Shown: positions 1 to 15,325, numbered from the stretch's first letter. The stretch is DNA of 64,000 nucleotides from Chrysomallon squamiferum (GCA_012295275.1 CM022665.1:31878022-31942021); one strand, 5' to 3'. Notes: a model not told the origin generated them from the sequence alone. A program made the numbers and translations.

Positions 1-243
1 TAATTAAAAACTCTTCCTGTAGTTCAAATGTAATCAAAGATGGTAACTTGCATCTCATATATACTGAACAAAAAAGTTAAAGATTTACAAGTTTGATATT
101 ATAAAGAAGTCACATCAAAGGAGAGAAAATCAAGAAAAAAATGTACTGCTAGTGATAAATTTCATGTTTTTATGATGGTAAACAGTGAATGTAAGAAATA
201 ACAACCATCACAAATGTAAAGAAATATTAAATAACCTTTAAAT

Positions 244-245
<2 letters not shown>

Positions 246-275
<30 letters not shown>
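246..275. repeat. (TG)15 microsatellite
   Basis: Uninterrupted TG dinucleotide run followed by a GCATGCGTGC transition. Confidence 0.95.
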
Positions 276-276
<1 letters not shown>

Positions 277-3200
277 ATGCGTGCATTTATATGTAGGTGT
301 GTATGTATACATCTATATTATTATATATGTATTTAGATGTTTGTGTTATACACACAAAATACTGGTGTAGTGGCTATGTTATACAAGTATATTTTTGTTT
401 TTGACTTTCAGTTTTTACATACAAATGTAAATTTGTAAGAATAAAACTATTACTGCTGACAATAGTAAATGTTAAATAATGAATTATGTAAGTGAATAAT
501 GAATTGATGAAACAATGAATGATGAAATTTAAAATAAAAATTATGTCTTAAATAACAACTAAAGAATTTTTAAATGAGAACTTAAAATGTAGAATGTGAG
601 TTGAAAATTAAGAAATCATGCAGAGAACACATTTTTAAAAATATTTTTATTTAGTGCAGAAAAAACACAGTATATTAAATAAAGTGGGGGTTGGGGGGTT
701 TGAATTTAACTGATTAGTTTTTATATAAATAAATGGCTTTGAGATGTTACTCATGGTAAATAAACAACAGCCACAGCTACAACATCAAAAATAATAAATA
801 AACCAGAAATCCAGGATATAACCTGTCAAAGATCTATCAACAGTTTTGTTCCTAAATGTTTATTATTTTTTATCTAATTTTTTTCATACATAAACAAAAC
901 ATGACATTTAAAGAGATATCAGATGATATCAGAATGTTTTCATGTCTGAGACGGTATGATACATATTCACTGACTTCATGTATGATACTGTGAATTATGA
1001 TTAATATTCATGACTTGGTGTGGGATTAACTTTTCAAAAGCAATGGATATCTGTCTTTGATGTCTTTAAAATCATGTTTAGTACAAATATATACTTAAAA
1101 GAAAAAAGTATTATAAAAAAAGAAAAGGAAAGATACAAAAAAGAAACAGAATGAGAAAAAAAAGACTAGAGAAAGAGAAAAAGAGAAAGAGAGATATCTA
1201 CCTTAAAACAAGTATATGCAGGTTAAAATCTGTTTATCTGATTACACTAAAATCCAGTCTTGTTTTCTTTCAAGATAGTGCTGCTACATTACACACAAAC
1301 ATATTCTGCCATGTCTTTGATCCCTACCTATTGATATTCAATTGTTGATCTCTTGCTGCATGCACTGTTTGAACAATTCATCAATATGTGAATCTATTGT
1401 TTCTCTTTTGTTATTTTCTTCTCAGATTAGCAACTTCTAACAACATAATAATACCTCGATTCCGTATCATCTTCTGAACATACTAATGCAAAATGATGCA
1501 TCTGTTGTTAATTTATTAATATGACTAAGATATTTAAAAGGTCTGTGTAAACAGATGCAGATTATTTTATGTGTATCACTCTTAAAGCAATACACAATTG
1601 TTTAACTGGACACTTTGCTTTGTTTTCTTGCTTAAAGAAAATGAACACAAATTGCAATCAAAGAATCTTTACCATAAGCCTTAAAGAAAGTTTAGTATGT
1701 GTTTCTGTGTTCCAAGCAGGTGATTATTTGACATTACTCATAAATATGGTAATAAATACTTCACCATTTGATACAATCTTGTATCATCTGGCTGTGTATT
1801 GAAGCAAAACACTTACATTCTTATGGGAATTGATCTCTTTGCTTTTTGCTCCTTGGAAGTATCATGCTTTCAGTTATTCCAATATTGGTTTTATATTCTT
1901 ACAAGTGTTGAAAACAGGGATAGGAATTTTTCAGTAGAGAATCATTGTCATTATCAGAGACTAAATTTTTATTTACTTTGATGCTGTGTTATTTCTTCAT
2001 TACTGAAAAACAAATTATGATATGCACTGTCCTTTCTGTAATATATACACTCAGAGATATACTTTATGTATTTTATCCAAACATTATATGATGTTTTCCA
2101 ATATATTATTCAGAATACAGCTCAACATACTTCATCCAAACATCCCTTTTCATAAACAAAAACAAGGAGAAATTTTAATTTTTATCTTTTTCTACAAAAT
2201 TCAGATAATCATTTCCAGATTTTGGTATGATGCAGAAGAACACTAAATAATAAATGACAAATCAGCATGCTGTAAGGATAGTTTTCTTATTGATAATTGT
2301 GCATTATTTAACAGACTAACTTGTTTCAAGTCAAATAAACCCCCATGTCTTTTTGATCATGTAAGAGTTTCTTTGCAAACCAGACCCAGCCAGCCATGTC
2401 AGAATTAACACAATTATATACTCATTCTTGTCTTTTAATTACTTCTGTAACCTATATGATGTGGTTATGAAGGTGAATACTAGTAGTAGTAGCAATAGTA
2501 AGACTAATAATAATAAATGTAATAATAATAATGATTATGATGAAGAATAAAATAACAGTAATCCCCAAAATAGGGACAAGCAAAACAATATTTAAAACCA
2601 CTAGAATGGAAAGTTTTATCAAAATTTTTTGAAAAGCATGAGCTATTTTCCCTCATTTATTATTACAAACTTTTTTTTTTTTAGGAAATAAAAAATTACA
2701 AACATTTTAAAAAATCAGTAAGAAAATTATTTGAGTTGTACAACATGAATAAAAAGTTCAGATATTTCTTATTAACCAAAAAAAAAGAGTTAATTTGAGA
2801 ATCAAGAACTGATTATTCATGCAGAACAACATTTCATTTTTGTTGGCCTAATAACAAATAACTATAAATACAAATCCTTTTCAGTTTTCACATCAAAGTA
2901 TGTAAGTTATCAACTTTACAAGGTCAAAAACAAATATGTTGTCATGACTATTGAATATCTTTTTTTTTTTTTTTTTTTTTTATCACAATAACAGATGAAT
3001 AAGTAATTTTCCAGTACAAGTGGTAGAAAAAAAACTTCCAATGTTACATCAGCAGAGATAATAAAAGTAACAGACACAGTATGTTTCACTTCTTGTTATC
3101 AAGTAACAGCCACAAACTTGCTTATCACCAGATAGGAAATGGAGTAAAACTGATGGATTTAAAATTGATGGGTAATCATTAAATGTTTCCTGTTAATTTT

Positions 3201-3764
3201 GTTTGCATTACAAAGATTAAAATTGGCAATATTAAAAAGAAAAAGAACAAAGAACAACAAAATAAATAGAAAAGAAAAAAGGATGATAAAAAAGTTTTAA
3301 AAAAGTAGAAAAATCAACCAAAAATATGTAAATGTGTGTGTGTGTGTGTGTGTGATAAATGTTGCAAAATGTTAAAATAATGTAAGAAAAAATATCTATC
3401 TAATCTGTGTATACAGTTGTAAAATAAATTACAGAGATGAACTATTTAAGAAAAATCTCTAAACCCATTTGATGGCTTCTGTAAGCAAGTTAATTAAGCA
3501 AATGCATCTTTTACACTATTTCCTTCCACTAGGACACTGCAGAACACAATGTTTATAGCTCAGTAAGTTTCCATTAATTTCACAGACATTTCTGTTTGAC
3601 AAACACTTACACTACATCAGTTTTTATACCTGATAATTCAGAGCTAAATTACTTCAATAGATAACACTGGAACATTTTAATACATTGATGGAAGTTTTGT
3701 TTTGTCTCATAAAAGTATATCCAGACTCAGTGTTTTCATGTGTGTGTGTGTGTGTTTATTTATT

Positions 3765-3832
3765 TATACTTAATTATTTACCTTTTTATATATTTAGACT
3801 TAATTATTTACCTTTATATATATTTAGACTTC
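3765..3832. repeat. Short tandem duplication, unit about 31 bp
   Basis: Two and a fraction copies of a unit containing AGACTTAATTATTTACCTTT; copies are nearly identical, so it is recent compared with the other arrays. Confidence 0.75.
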
Positions 3833-6800
3833 ATTAACATGTAAAGATCTAAATAAAAAAACTTAAAGACCAATATTTATATTCTGACACTGACATGCAC
3901 AATTAATAAAAGAAAAAAACTGTAATTTTGAAAAATTTAATATTGCAGAAGCACCTGACAATTACATAGATATATAACATACAGAGGTGTGCACACATGC
4001 ATGCACATTCACATTTTTACACAGAGAAACCACTCGTTTTTTTAAGCTTGTATGATTCTGTTTTATTTGTTACAAATGTAATCTTATTAAATCTTCTTTT
4101 CCTTTTATTTTCTTTTATTTTTGAAATACATGGTTGCAGAATTAATCAACATTATATAACTAGAGATTCTTGTTTACAAGAAAGAGAAGAAAAATATTTT
4201 AAATATTTAAAAAATTAAAATAAATAAATAAATATAATAAACAATGAAAACAATTCAGTTTGACAGTGATGAATAATAACTGGAAATATTCTCATTTTAA
4301 TTAGTTCAAACAGCTGAGAGAAAAACTCATTACCTTTGGGAAAAACAATATTAGCTCCAGTCAGTGCATCATTTTTAAAATCTGCCTGCCACAAACCATA
4401 TTCATCACACATAAACCCTAGGGCAGGGGGATTGAATTAAGCCCACCCTTTTAGGTTATGACCCTGAGAAATAATTAAAACAGTTCATGAAATTAAATAT
4501 AAAAAAAAAACACCAAAGAAAAGCTTTCTACTGTGATTTGAATGTTTGTCAGTGTTTTGTTGGACTTTGGTCTTTTTTTATTTTTAAATTTGGTAATGCA
4601 GTTTAATTAAAACTATCTTTTGAAATACAAAATAAACAAGAATTAGGTTCACTGGGAATATTTGTATTGTTGAGCATTCATATTTTTATCACATTATATT
4701 ATTCTTACTGATATGAGATTTTGGTGTTTTTTTAATACATTATTTTTTTCTTCTTCATCTTATGTATTTTAACATCAACATATTGGACTTCAAGTATCAA
4801 TAATATAAATCTCTCTGTGCTTTGCTAAAATTATTCCTTCATTCCTTTTTTTCATTAGTTATATTATTTATTATATTATTATATTATTCATCAAAACCTT
4901 TTACTGCTATCATGAAATGAACATATTTCATTTTGCTGTCCAAAAAAAAAAAGAAGACTAGAATAAACAGTGCAAAATGAATCATATTATAGTGTAGTCA
5001 CAATAAATATACTTTTCATAAATAAGACAGTTTGTAAATTTGATATAGTGAACATGGAAGAAATCAAATCTTGTTTCTCCCTGTGGAAGATAGTTCCCAC
5101 CAATGGAACATTTAAATCTTGTCTCTTTTTATGAAGGATTGTTCCTCCAATGGGTGGCTTTCAGTAACATCACAGATTATATACTGTATCACAATTCATA
5201 ATTTGACATGTGAAAAACTATTATTTGAGTTAACTTATTACTTTATGCCATTCCTCATAAACATGTACATATATAAACTGTGTTTTCATGATTGCTTTTT
5301 TGTGTTTTAGGGTAATTTAATAAAAATGTTCAAAAAGCTTTGACATGATGGAAAATAAAGAATATTAATTTTAACTGAAGCAGTCAAATTGTTAAAACAA
5401 AAAAGGTAACAAACTGCATATTGTCCCAACACTAATATTATCCTTTGCTAAATTACAGTAAACACATTTGGAAACTTTTCTATAATTTCCAGAGTTTTAG
5501 AAAGAAGAAAGAAATGTTTTGTTTAATTAATTAGACTCTCAGTACAATTAGGGACAATCATAAAATATGTGTTATTTATATGGATCCTGATCCTCAATAG
5601 TTAGTAAAACATATACCATGACCAATTAATAAACCAGATACTGTCTATGGAAAGGTGTATATAAAAGATCAGTTAATGTTAATAAAAAAAAAAAACAGCC
5701 CATTGCATGAAAGAAGCTAGTTTTCTCTCATTATCTATGTAATCCTTAACTATATGTGAGATGCCATATAACTATAGATTAAAAATATGTTGTATGTTGT
5801 TAAATATTTTTCTTCTTCTTTTTTTTTTTTCTTGCAAGCATCTTATCTATATTATTTCCTGCTCTTCAAGCATTTGGCAATGTTAATATGAATGAAATTG
5901 GAAAAATTCAGATGGCAGGTACAAACTAATTCAAAACACCTCCCCCTGGCAGCAGAGTATTCATCTACTTAAGAGAATATTGCATCTCTGGGAGACATCG
6001 TGATTAATGTCTAGAAAACTGACAAACAGAATTATGCTCTGCTGTGCAATATATACTGTCTCTTCACTTGAAACAGCTACTTGTCAATGAGAAATGGCAA
6101 TAAGTCAGTCCCATCTTATTTGATCAGTATTCACATGATTACAATCATATGCATTTAATGTAAAGAAATTACAGTTTTTCTTGACTTCCCATTCCTCTAG
6201 AGAGGCTTTCTGAAGTTGTACAAGATTATTCTGTGCTGATAACAACACTTTAATTTAATAAACTGAAACTGTTCTCTCTCCACAACAGAGTCTATTCTTA
6301 GAATCAGAAAAATATTCTGTTAAAGAATAACTAGAATTTATTTAATATTATAATGAAAATAACATTAAGATGTATTTTGCTATGTTAGAAAATGAAATTT
6401 GTTCTGTTATAAAATATGTATTACAGAATTTATATAATAATATAATTTTACAGCATCTAGCTTAGATGTTTGTAAATTTAAAAAAATAATTGTAATACAA
6501 GAAATGTTTAATATAAACGTAATGCTTGGATTCTTATATATCAAAGAATATACATAATATCAAAATTTATTTAATAGTTTTAGAAATATAATGCTTTGAT
6601 TCTTAGAAATTTATTTATTTACTTTTTTTTTATATTATTATTCAATAATAATGTCATGACCTATTTTAACTGATAAAATATATTAGACCCAAATAAAAAC
6701 AGGATCCTTTTGTAATATCATGTTGAATACACATGCTGAATAAATTTTAGATGACTAAAATAAAATGATAACATTTCTGTAAACACAAGTTACTAATTAC

Positions 6801-7484
6801 ATTTTATTTGGGAAATATGACTAAATGTTATGTTTTTCATTTTAAATGAAATCCAGTGCTCTAAAGAGACTAAATCTGTAAATATAACAAAAAACCTAAT
6901 TAATGTTGTACACATGTGAAGTAAATTAACAACAGGCAATTTTAAACAAAACTGTCTGGAACTGTATATATCATAATAAAATTGCACTATACATTGTAAT
7001 CTGTTTTTCATTATTCCAAGCTAGAAAATAACATTTAATTCTCCATTTATCATATTAAAATAAATTAAATTAAATTAAAAGTTAAAAAAAGAAGAAAAAA
7101 AGCAGTACTGAAGAAAAAGATGATGCCACATTACATGCATCTGTCTCCAATCACACTGTAAACATTTTAGAAAACAATTAGGTACATTTTTTCCTTTAAC
7201 TAAACATTCACTGCTGTAACACACTTAACTACATTATCATTATCATCATCAAGCAACACAACTTTATTAGATGATGACCAAGTGAGATCAGTATTGACAA
7301 ATCTGAATGGAGACTTTATTAGACCACAATAAGATCACTGACTGTCATTGTTACAACCTGTCACTCCCTCTAAAGCAGACTGTCTGTCCCAGCTCTACTG
7401 GGATTGAATGGACAATACAAAATAGCAAGTCAATTGTCTTCACTTAATCTCTTCTCATTGGCCAAGAAGAATAAAACAATGTGC

Positions 7485-7880
7485 TGAAAATATTTGTTTT
7501 CAGAATTGTAATTTTTTGTCCATTGTTAATCTGATGAATTCTTTGTTTATAACTGGCCGAAATAAATCTGCAGAGTATTGTTTTTCCTCAACTGATGTTA
7601 ATTTGATGAATTCCTTATTTATATATTGGTCTGGGTTAAAAAAACTCTTGTAGTTTTGACCCTTTGTTATTCTGAAGAATTTCTTGTTTATAGATTTATA
7701 GAAAAAAATAATTAGGCAGAACTGTAGTTTGGGTCTGTTGTTAAATTCATCTTTTGATATTGGCTAGGAAACAGAGTTAAGTGATAGACATCAGATTGGA
7801 TATAAGAAAAATAGTTGTGGATTTGCAGTTTCGACCATTTTTAAATTGATGGAATTCACATTTACAGATTGTTAAGAATA
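7485..7880. repeat. Degenerate tandem array, period about 71 bp
   Basis: The phrase TGTTAATCTGATGAATTC and variants recur near 7524, 7596, 7666 and 7738, with a more distant copy near 7838. Spacing is 70-72 bp between the first four. Confidence 0.7.
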
Positions 7881-9779
7881 AGATAGTTCAATAAAATCCA
7901 TATAGGTTAAGAAAAAAAGAAGAAATTATTTTCTGAAATTAAAATTGGATCTGAGACTTTTTAAATAACTTAAATATTTATAAAAACTATATAACATATT
8001 TATTTATTAAAAAGAAAATAATTAGATGTCTGGGGAAAAAAAAATATTTTCCAAATGATTACTTGTAAATTTACATTATTTTTTTACTTTAATATTTTTA
8101 AAATTATTAAAAGAAAATATCTAAAAACAAATTTAAAAAATTATTTTCATAAGTTACTGTTCTTTTGAAATTTATGTCATGAAAAATATCTGTGTAAAAT
8201 ATGTAACTTTCAGCATGTAATTTTAAATTACTTCAGTCTGTCTTCACATGTTGTGTAATTAAACATTTATGTTCCAAGTAGAATTTAATGGCATGTCAGA
8301 GTTTCTGCAGCACGGTTAAAGGATAAAATTACATGCAAAAATAATAACCAGATTATTTATTTTTCTCTGTCACTATTTGTAATCAAATATGCAAATAAAA
8401 ACATTGAAATGTACAAGGAATTTAATTTTACATCTTAATAGACTTTAAATTATATATATAATAGGTTTTGTCTGTTTTCTGGGTTAGAATATTATGGTTT
8501 AGTTTTAGTATTTAGTATCAACTGTAAAAGAATTTGTTATATATCACTGATATAATTTAAAAAAATGTTTAGCTTTCTTAATTTTATTCTTACATTATTT
8601 TTTAACAAAATATAAAAATAAATAAATAATACCAGTACTAAAAGTAGAGATAAAAATCAGTGAGATATAATTTATTAGTAACTGATGATGGATATGTTTT
8701 TAAATAAAATTAATAATTAACACAAATAAAATAAAATAGTTCAGTAAAATGCATCTAAATTAATACATAATCATAATAAGAAAGACAATTTTCATCCACA
8801 TATTTCAATTGCAGAAAATGGTTTCAATTCGTAAGAACTTTATTTTAGTCAACACAAAAAGAACAGTTTTCACTTTTGAACATTTCTGCAGTTTAAATGG
8901 CACTAACTTTAAACTTAAAGTATAAAACAACACATTAATTAAATAATTTAAACATTAAATTAACCTTTTTACAATCTCAAGTCTTGTCTGTTCTCTATCA
9001 TTAAAGTTTGCTTCACTAAAAATTGCACGAATTTATTTTTTATTTTTATCCCTTTTTCTTAAAAACTTTGCACATAATCTTCTGTCACTGTCACAAATGA
9101 AGGAAAAATCTATAAAATTTTCTGCTCTGGTTCATTCTCTTTTGCATTTCATCCACGTTTTGTGCATTAGAGAATCAATAAAATAAATCTTGAAGCAGAT
9201 GACTGCAAAAAAACTAAACTCTTATGGAAGAGCAACTTCTAAAGTTATGTACATACACATGAAGACCATTCAGAAACGTAAATAATACTGATTAATCAGA
9301 TTATAGGAAGTAAAAAAAAAACAACTAAAAGGGATGACAGCAGGCAGAGAGATGAGGGAGAGACAGAGAGAGAGAGAAAGAGAGAAATTGAAATAAAGTA
9401 AAAGAGAGAGATAGAGAGTAAATAACACAAGTGTTTTAACTAAACAATTTTTTCTTCTAGTTAACCACCAACAATTATTTCTATTTAAATGTCAGACTTT
9501 CATTACATTTTATTTCAGACTAATGTAATATTATGCTGTAAATTATTTTTATTGTTTTTACTATGATTTTTAGTATTATTAATATATTAAAAATATATGT
9601 TTATATAGAAGTATTGTGTCATTTTGGATACGTGTCCCAATTTTATAAATATACATGTATGCATGCATGAGTGTATGAATGTGAATGGGTACTTAATTAT
9701 GATGTATAATGCAAATGTTTATCTTGTTCATTTTGCCTTTTTTTCTTGTTTTCCAAAAACAAATAAACAAAAATGACTT

Positions 9780-10700
9780 GACATTCATATTACAGCTTTT
9801 CAGGCCAGGATTATAAACCAATCAATTGTCAAGCAGCGGTTACAAGTTACTATTCTTGTTACATCGTATTTAATTGATTTAACAAAATGTGTTACAAAGG
9901 AATTAGTAAGAAGATGCAAGTCATTCACGTAACAGCAAATCAGCCCAATTTTTCAACACAATAAGAATTGATTTCCGGCAAGAAAGTTTTCTATACAAGA
10001 CAACACAAAAGGTTTCCCTTTCACACAAAAGCATTACAAGCCTACTGCCATCACGAACTGGCAAATTACATAATGTCAACTAGGTTTGGACATGCTTTAA
10101 ATGTGCATTATGCAAATTAGTTAAGGCACTCCAGGGTTAAAAAATAGAAGAAGAAAAAAGAAAAATGTGATTTATTGCTTGTGAAACTGTGTATGAATTA
10201 AAAGGTTCAATGTGTACAGAATGTTATTAATATTACATAACGATGCTGATTAATAACAAAAAAATGCCAATGCATTTGACCTAACAAACAAAAGCTGGGG
10301 GCAATTTCTGGTCATTTAATAACTAAAAATATCTCACAGACACATCTGTGCTCAAAATTCTTCAGGCTTTGTTCAGACAAATGGTGTGTGAATTTTATCA
10401 CAAAAATACGACAATAAGCCCAACAAACAGTAATATGACAGCTGTAGATTATGAGCATAAAAAGAGTTTAAAAATAGAATCCAATCGAAATTGACAGTAG
10501 GAAATAGTATTTTTATAATGGACTAACTGGTGTACTGTAACATGTGGTAATAATAAAAACATGAATTTTGTTTGCTAATGGCCCTGAGAGATTACGATAA
10601 ATAGGAAATATAAAAATTTATTAACATTGTGTAATTATGCTTCAGTCTGTTTCACACTCATAAACCCATGTAAACACTACAATAACCTATGACATTGTCC
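9780..10700. promoter_or_regulatory. Complex non-repetitive intronic block; possible enhancer
   Basis: Unlike its surroundings, this block lacks simple repeats and tandem arrays and has richer word content, including an octamer ATGCAAAT at 10110-10117 and several ATTA/TAAT words. It contains no credible exon. Conservation cannot be tested here, so a regulatory role is only a suggestion. Confidence 0.15.
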
Positions 10701-11442
10701 TTAGTTTACTGGCTATAATATTATGAGATCCTAGTCCATGCCATATGTGCTTTAACCTTACAATTTAATTAGTTATTTGCACCTGTACTTTGATATGAAT
10801 TTGTAAAATTATTACTTATTTATTTACTTACATTGTATTTACTTCATATGTGTGAGTGCTTATGTATTTTATGGTGAAAAAACTAACTTGAATGTGTGTA
10901 CAGGTCTATATTAATCATGTGTATGTGTATGTGTACATGTATTATATATAAACAATAAATACATCAGTGTCTAAATACTGTAAATCAAGCATACCGCTTA
11001 AAGGCAAGATGTATCTCAAGACTGATAAGTAACAGTTTTAAATGGATATAATAATCTCTGAGAGACTATTCTAAACTGACAGAAGCTAGATATGAAATAT
11101 ATTAAATATTATCACTGACCTGGCCATACCAGCTGTATCAGCTGGTGACTGCAGAGAGTGACTGGTTTATATAAACAAATAGCTGCTTTACAAATATTAA
11201 TTTTTTGTGAGGGTTTTTGTGGGTGTTATTAACAGATTAATGAAAGAGATGAAACGTTAATTTGGACTGATCCAAGTGCTATTTAAATTTAAATTACTTA
11301 CATGACATACATACTTTGGGCAAGTAATCTCAATATACTGTAGTAGGTACCAAGTTCAAATCTGGATAAGTTGGATGATGGTATTTCTAGCTATTACTAT
11401 ATCTTTTTTATGATGGGTTTTTTCTATGTATTGAGGCATTAG

Positions 11443-11466
11443 GTGTGTGTGTGTGTGTGTGTGTGT
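11443..11466. repeat. (GT)12 microsatellite
   Basis: Perfect GT run followed by GTTT and TATG words. Confidence 0.9.
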
Positions 11467-11619
11467 TTGTTTATTTGTTTACATGTGTATGTCTATTTTG
11501 TATGTGTCTACATGTGTCTTGGTGTCACTATATGCTTGTATGTGCTTGTATGTTAATTATTTTATGGAATCAAATATAAGAAATATGTAGGCTTCCAAGA
11601 TAAATATAAATATTAAAGT

Positions 11620-12395
11620 ACAAAATAAATATAATTTTTTTAATATTTTAATTCCTGTCATCACAATAATATTATCATTTGATAAATTATAGTAAATAAA
11701 ACTGAAACAAGTCCTATAAATTCACAAATATTTTAATTTCTACATATTACCTATTATCTGTAGTATACCTTTAATTTTAATAATAAAGTACTACCTCAGT
11801 GATCTTTATAAAATTTCCTAATATTTTATTCCTCTGTAGATATCTAAATATGTCAATACCTGCCTATCTCAATAAACATTTCTATAATTTCTTAAATATT
11901 TTAAATGTCAATTCCAAATTCTATAAATTCTTCAGTTAATATTTCTGCAATATCATAATTTCATTGATTACTAACTCAATTAATATAATTATAATTTCTA
12001 AGAATATTTTTCCTAAGTTAATTTTCCTATGAATTTATTTCATATTTGTGTTAATATTTCTATAATTTCCTACATATTTTAATTCACATCTCACTTGTTA
12101 TTTCCATAATTTCCAAATAATTTTAATTACAATTCAATTAATTTTCCTATCATTTCCAGAATATTTTAATTTTATCTCAGTTAATATTCCTATAATTTCC
12201 TAAATATTTTAATTCCAGTCTCTATATTTTGGCAAAACATTTTGCCTGAGTTAATATTCTTTTAATTTTAAAAATAATTTAATTCCTATCAACACGAACA
12301 TTTCTATAATTTCCTTAGTTAACATTTCTATAATTTTCTCAGTTAATATTTCTGTAATTTCCTAAACATTTTAATTCCTACCTTGAAGAACATTT
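11620..12395. repeat. Degenerate tandem array, period about 45 bp
   Basis: About 16 decayed copies of a unit like TTAATATTTCTATAATTTCC followed by TAAATATTTTAATTCC. Clear copies near 12071, 12114, 12162 and 12202 give a spacing of about 40-48 bp. Confidence 0.7.
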
Positions 12396-13080
12396 AACCC
12401 CTTGCTGTGTTAAATATCTTTTGGAACCAAATGTACGTAAAAAAGCTCCATTTGTTCTCATTCTACTAGACCTGGCAGCTCCTGCCCTCTCAGGAATGGT
12501 GTACATCCGTATGTCTGACATTGTTTAATAAGTAAAATTTTAGCCACAATGTGTCGTCACATCATTCAAAGAAAAGAACAAGTCTGTATCACACGTGTGA
12601 GTAATCCTGTCCCAGTTGCTATCAGCACCAAGTGGAAGCATTGTGTCTTTAGTTCTTCACTTCATCCCAGCACTGCCATAGCAGACAGTGGAAACAATTA
12701 TAATCCAAGCCAGAAGCTACTGTGCCATGCACAACAAGGCAGCCAAAGGTCTCTTTGTTGTGAATGAGACACAAGAATAATGCATGCTAAAAGTCTGCCA
12801 TCATGCCATGCTGGCTGGCTGCCTCCATTTCAGTGTGAGGTGGAACAACATGAACAGGATTTAACATAGGAGAGAGAAAGAGAAAAAAAATCTATAATTG
12901 TTGTTGTTGTATATAAAGGGAAAAACAACTGTAGTAGCTGGTATATGTGTTCTTAGTGGTTTGAAGCTGGTGTTGTAATTGTGATAGGATTTATTTTTAA
13001 AAAGTATAAATACATGTCTGTGTATTTGTGTTTCTTAAGTGTGCATGTGTTGTATCTGTGCATATATGCATCTTTTTTTG

Positions 13081-13090
13081 TGTGTGCATG

Positions 13091-13121
<31 letters not shown>
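13081..13121. repeat. TG microsatellite
   Basis: TGTGTGCATGCA followed by a perfect TG run at 13093-13121. A second, shorter TG run is at 13276-13291. Confidence 0.9.
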
Positions 13122-13124
<3 letters not shown>

Positions 13125-14886
13125 TGTTTGTATGTAGGCCTGTATATTATATATTAATGTATAATAATGGCTAGATAGTGATAGAGTAGGATGAATGTAA
13201 GCTTACAGGAATGAATATATATATATATATAAAGAAACTGCCAAAAATAATATTTAACTCCAAACAAAAGATTCTTGTGTGTGTGTGTGTGCAACTTAAA
13301 AAAAAAAATTGTTGATAATAAAATAAACAATATCTAAGTATTAACAGCAGTGTTTTCAAATAATTTCTAACAAATTCAATAATTGAACAGTTTTGCTTAA
13401 TGACATCATAATCACCAGTTATTAGTTATATTGTACAAGCAACTACATAAAACTCAGCATGACAGAATTAAGATCAGTCCTAAAAAAAAAGACTGATATG
13501 TGCCATCTGTGAAATAAATAAAAAATACTGAAACAAACCCACACATTCTGCTAAATATAAACCAGGCTATAATCATTATAAATTCAATTACATTTAGTAA
13601 AATTATTAATGGGCTTTTCCGTAATTAAAAATATATAATCATTTCACAGAAAAGATGCTTACTTCCCTTTTTCTTGTAAATGGGACAGGCTACTTCAAAT
13701 TTGAAAATGAAAATGAATAAATTAGTGCAATTTTTAAAAGATCAACAGCTGCAGTGACAACAACAACAAAAACACACACATACACATACACACATTTCAA
13801 ACATTCTCTCACCATTATTAACATCAAAATTAAAGAGAACAGACAGATTTAAAAACTGATTATTTTGGAATATAACTAAATAATTCTTTTCTAAGCATTA
13901 AAATTTCAGCAAACTATTATATGAATTTAACGTTTGCTAGTTTTTAAATGCATAAAAAATAATAATTGAAGAAGCTCTGAATAGTACACAAATTTTATAA
14001 CTTATAATTAGCCATAGTTATGTCTAATGCATCAAGCAGCAATTGCCTTTGGTTACTTTTAAAACCCTTCATAATATTCAGTCACATATACACAGTTAAA
14101 ACATCTCAAGCAATTATGTTTATAAAAGCCAGACTACATTCAATACTGTACATAAAACATACACAAACTAATAGCAGTAAATTTCTCATCAAATTGCTTC
14201 ACTTACAAATATCAGTGCTTACTAAAAATTATTATAAAATAAACGTATCAGTTATGATGACCATTTACCCTTGGTGAAATAAAAAAATAAAAAAGCTTTT
14301 AACGTGATAATAATAAAAAAATAGTTCTATCATGATTATAGAAATTTGTTTTCCAATAATGTTATAGAAAGTGTCATTATGTGATGTCTGGTACCATGGT
14401 TACTGGGATAGGTCCTTTTACAGTTTTTAATCATTAAATGGAGTCACAAAGGTCAGTGTGCTTTAAACAACCACCTGCCTATTTCAGATACTTGTGTCTA
14501 ACAAGGATACTAATTTTTGAGGTTAGATTAATGTGATGTAATGTCTGGTGCACAAAAGATAATCTGTGAGTTATAAAACATAATTTAAGAAAACCATTTT
14601 CTTGTAAATGTAGTTCTGACAACAAGAATAAAATACAGGCAAAAAATATGTTTAATCTGTTTTGAATTCTAGTCATATTAAAAATGAACAGGACTAAAAA
14701 AAAATGTGAAAAGAAGAAAAAAGTGAAAAGGTGAAGAGAAAAAAAAAGTAGAGATAAAGAAAGAAGGAAGAGAAAAAAACAACAAACTAAACAGAGAAAC
14801 CTAAAAGGAAATAATTTCAGAATTAATTAAAATTGATGGGCACAGAATATAATGATGCAAGATCTGTGCATGAGATTATAAAATTT

Positions 14887-14956
14887 GTGCATGTGTGTGT
14901 GTGTGTGTTTGTGTGTGTGTTTGTGTGTGTGTGCATGCGTGTGCATGCACACACAT
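14887..14956. repeat. Imperfect TG/TTTG/GCATG repeat
   Basis: TG runs interrupted by TTTG, then GCATGCGTGCATGC and a short CA run, giving a partly self-complementary end (TGTGTGCATGC with GCATGCACACA). Confidence 0.85.
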
Positions 14957-15267
14957 ACGTTTTGGATGTATGCTTTGTATGCATGGATAAATGAGAGAAA
15001 ATACAACATTTGTAGAAGAATGATCATACTCAAAAACAGTCCATGATAATAATCCAAGCATGGTCTAAACAGCATGAAGAAATTCATGAACATGCTATTT
15101 AATTTATTTAATTTTGAAAACAATTAATCTTTGAGTTATAAATTAATCTCATAGTAATAAATGCTTACAGTCATTTTCTCAGCACTGAGTGCAATGTCTT
15201 GCTATTAAACAAGACACAACTGGCTTTTTGCCTATCTCTTAGAAAAAAATTCACTGATTTAACTCAC

Positions 15268-15325
15268 CTGGGCTCTGACCTACAAGATCTGTGATGCTCT
15301 TTAGAATCCTTACTGTCCCAAAAAT
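15268..15325 (-). CDS. Weak candidate exon in the 3' intron
   Basis: The donor GCCCAG|GTGAGT is strong; the acceptor CCAAATTCTAG is weak. The 58 nt are open in phase 0 (IFGTVRILKSITDLVGQSP plus G), which would follow 17014-17143, and also in phase 1 (FWDSKDSKEHHRSCRSEP plus AG). Neither peptide was recognised as NAV. The segment is richer in G+C than its surroundings and could be the remains of a mobile element. Confidence 0.18.

Noticed and set aside
11300-11400. Possible SINE fragment (TTTGGGCAAGTAATCTCA, GTTCAAATC)
   Set aside because: Only two short matches recalled from SINE families, no A box, tail or duplication.
12549-12767. 72-residue plus-strand frame in a more G+C-rich patch
   Set aside because: No splice context, no recognised domain; probably a degraded mobile element or chance.
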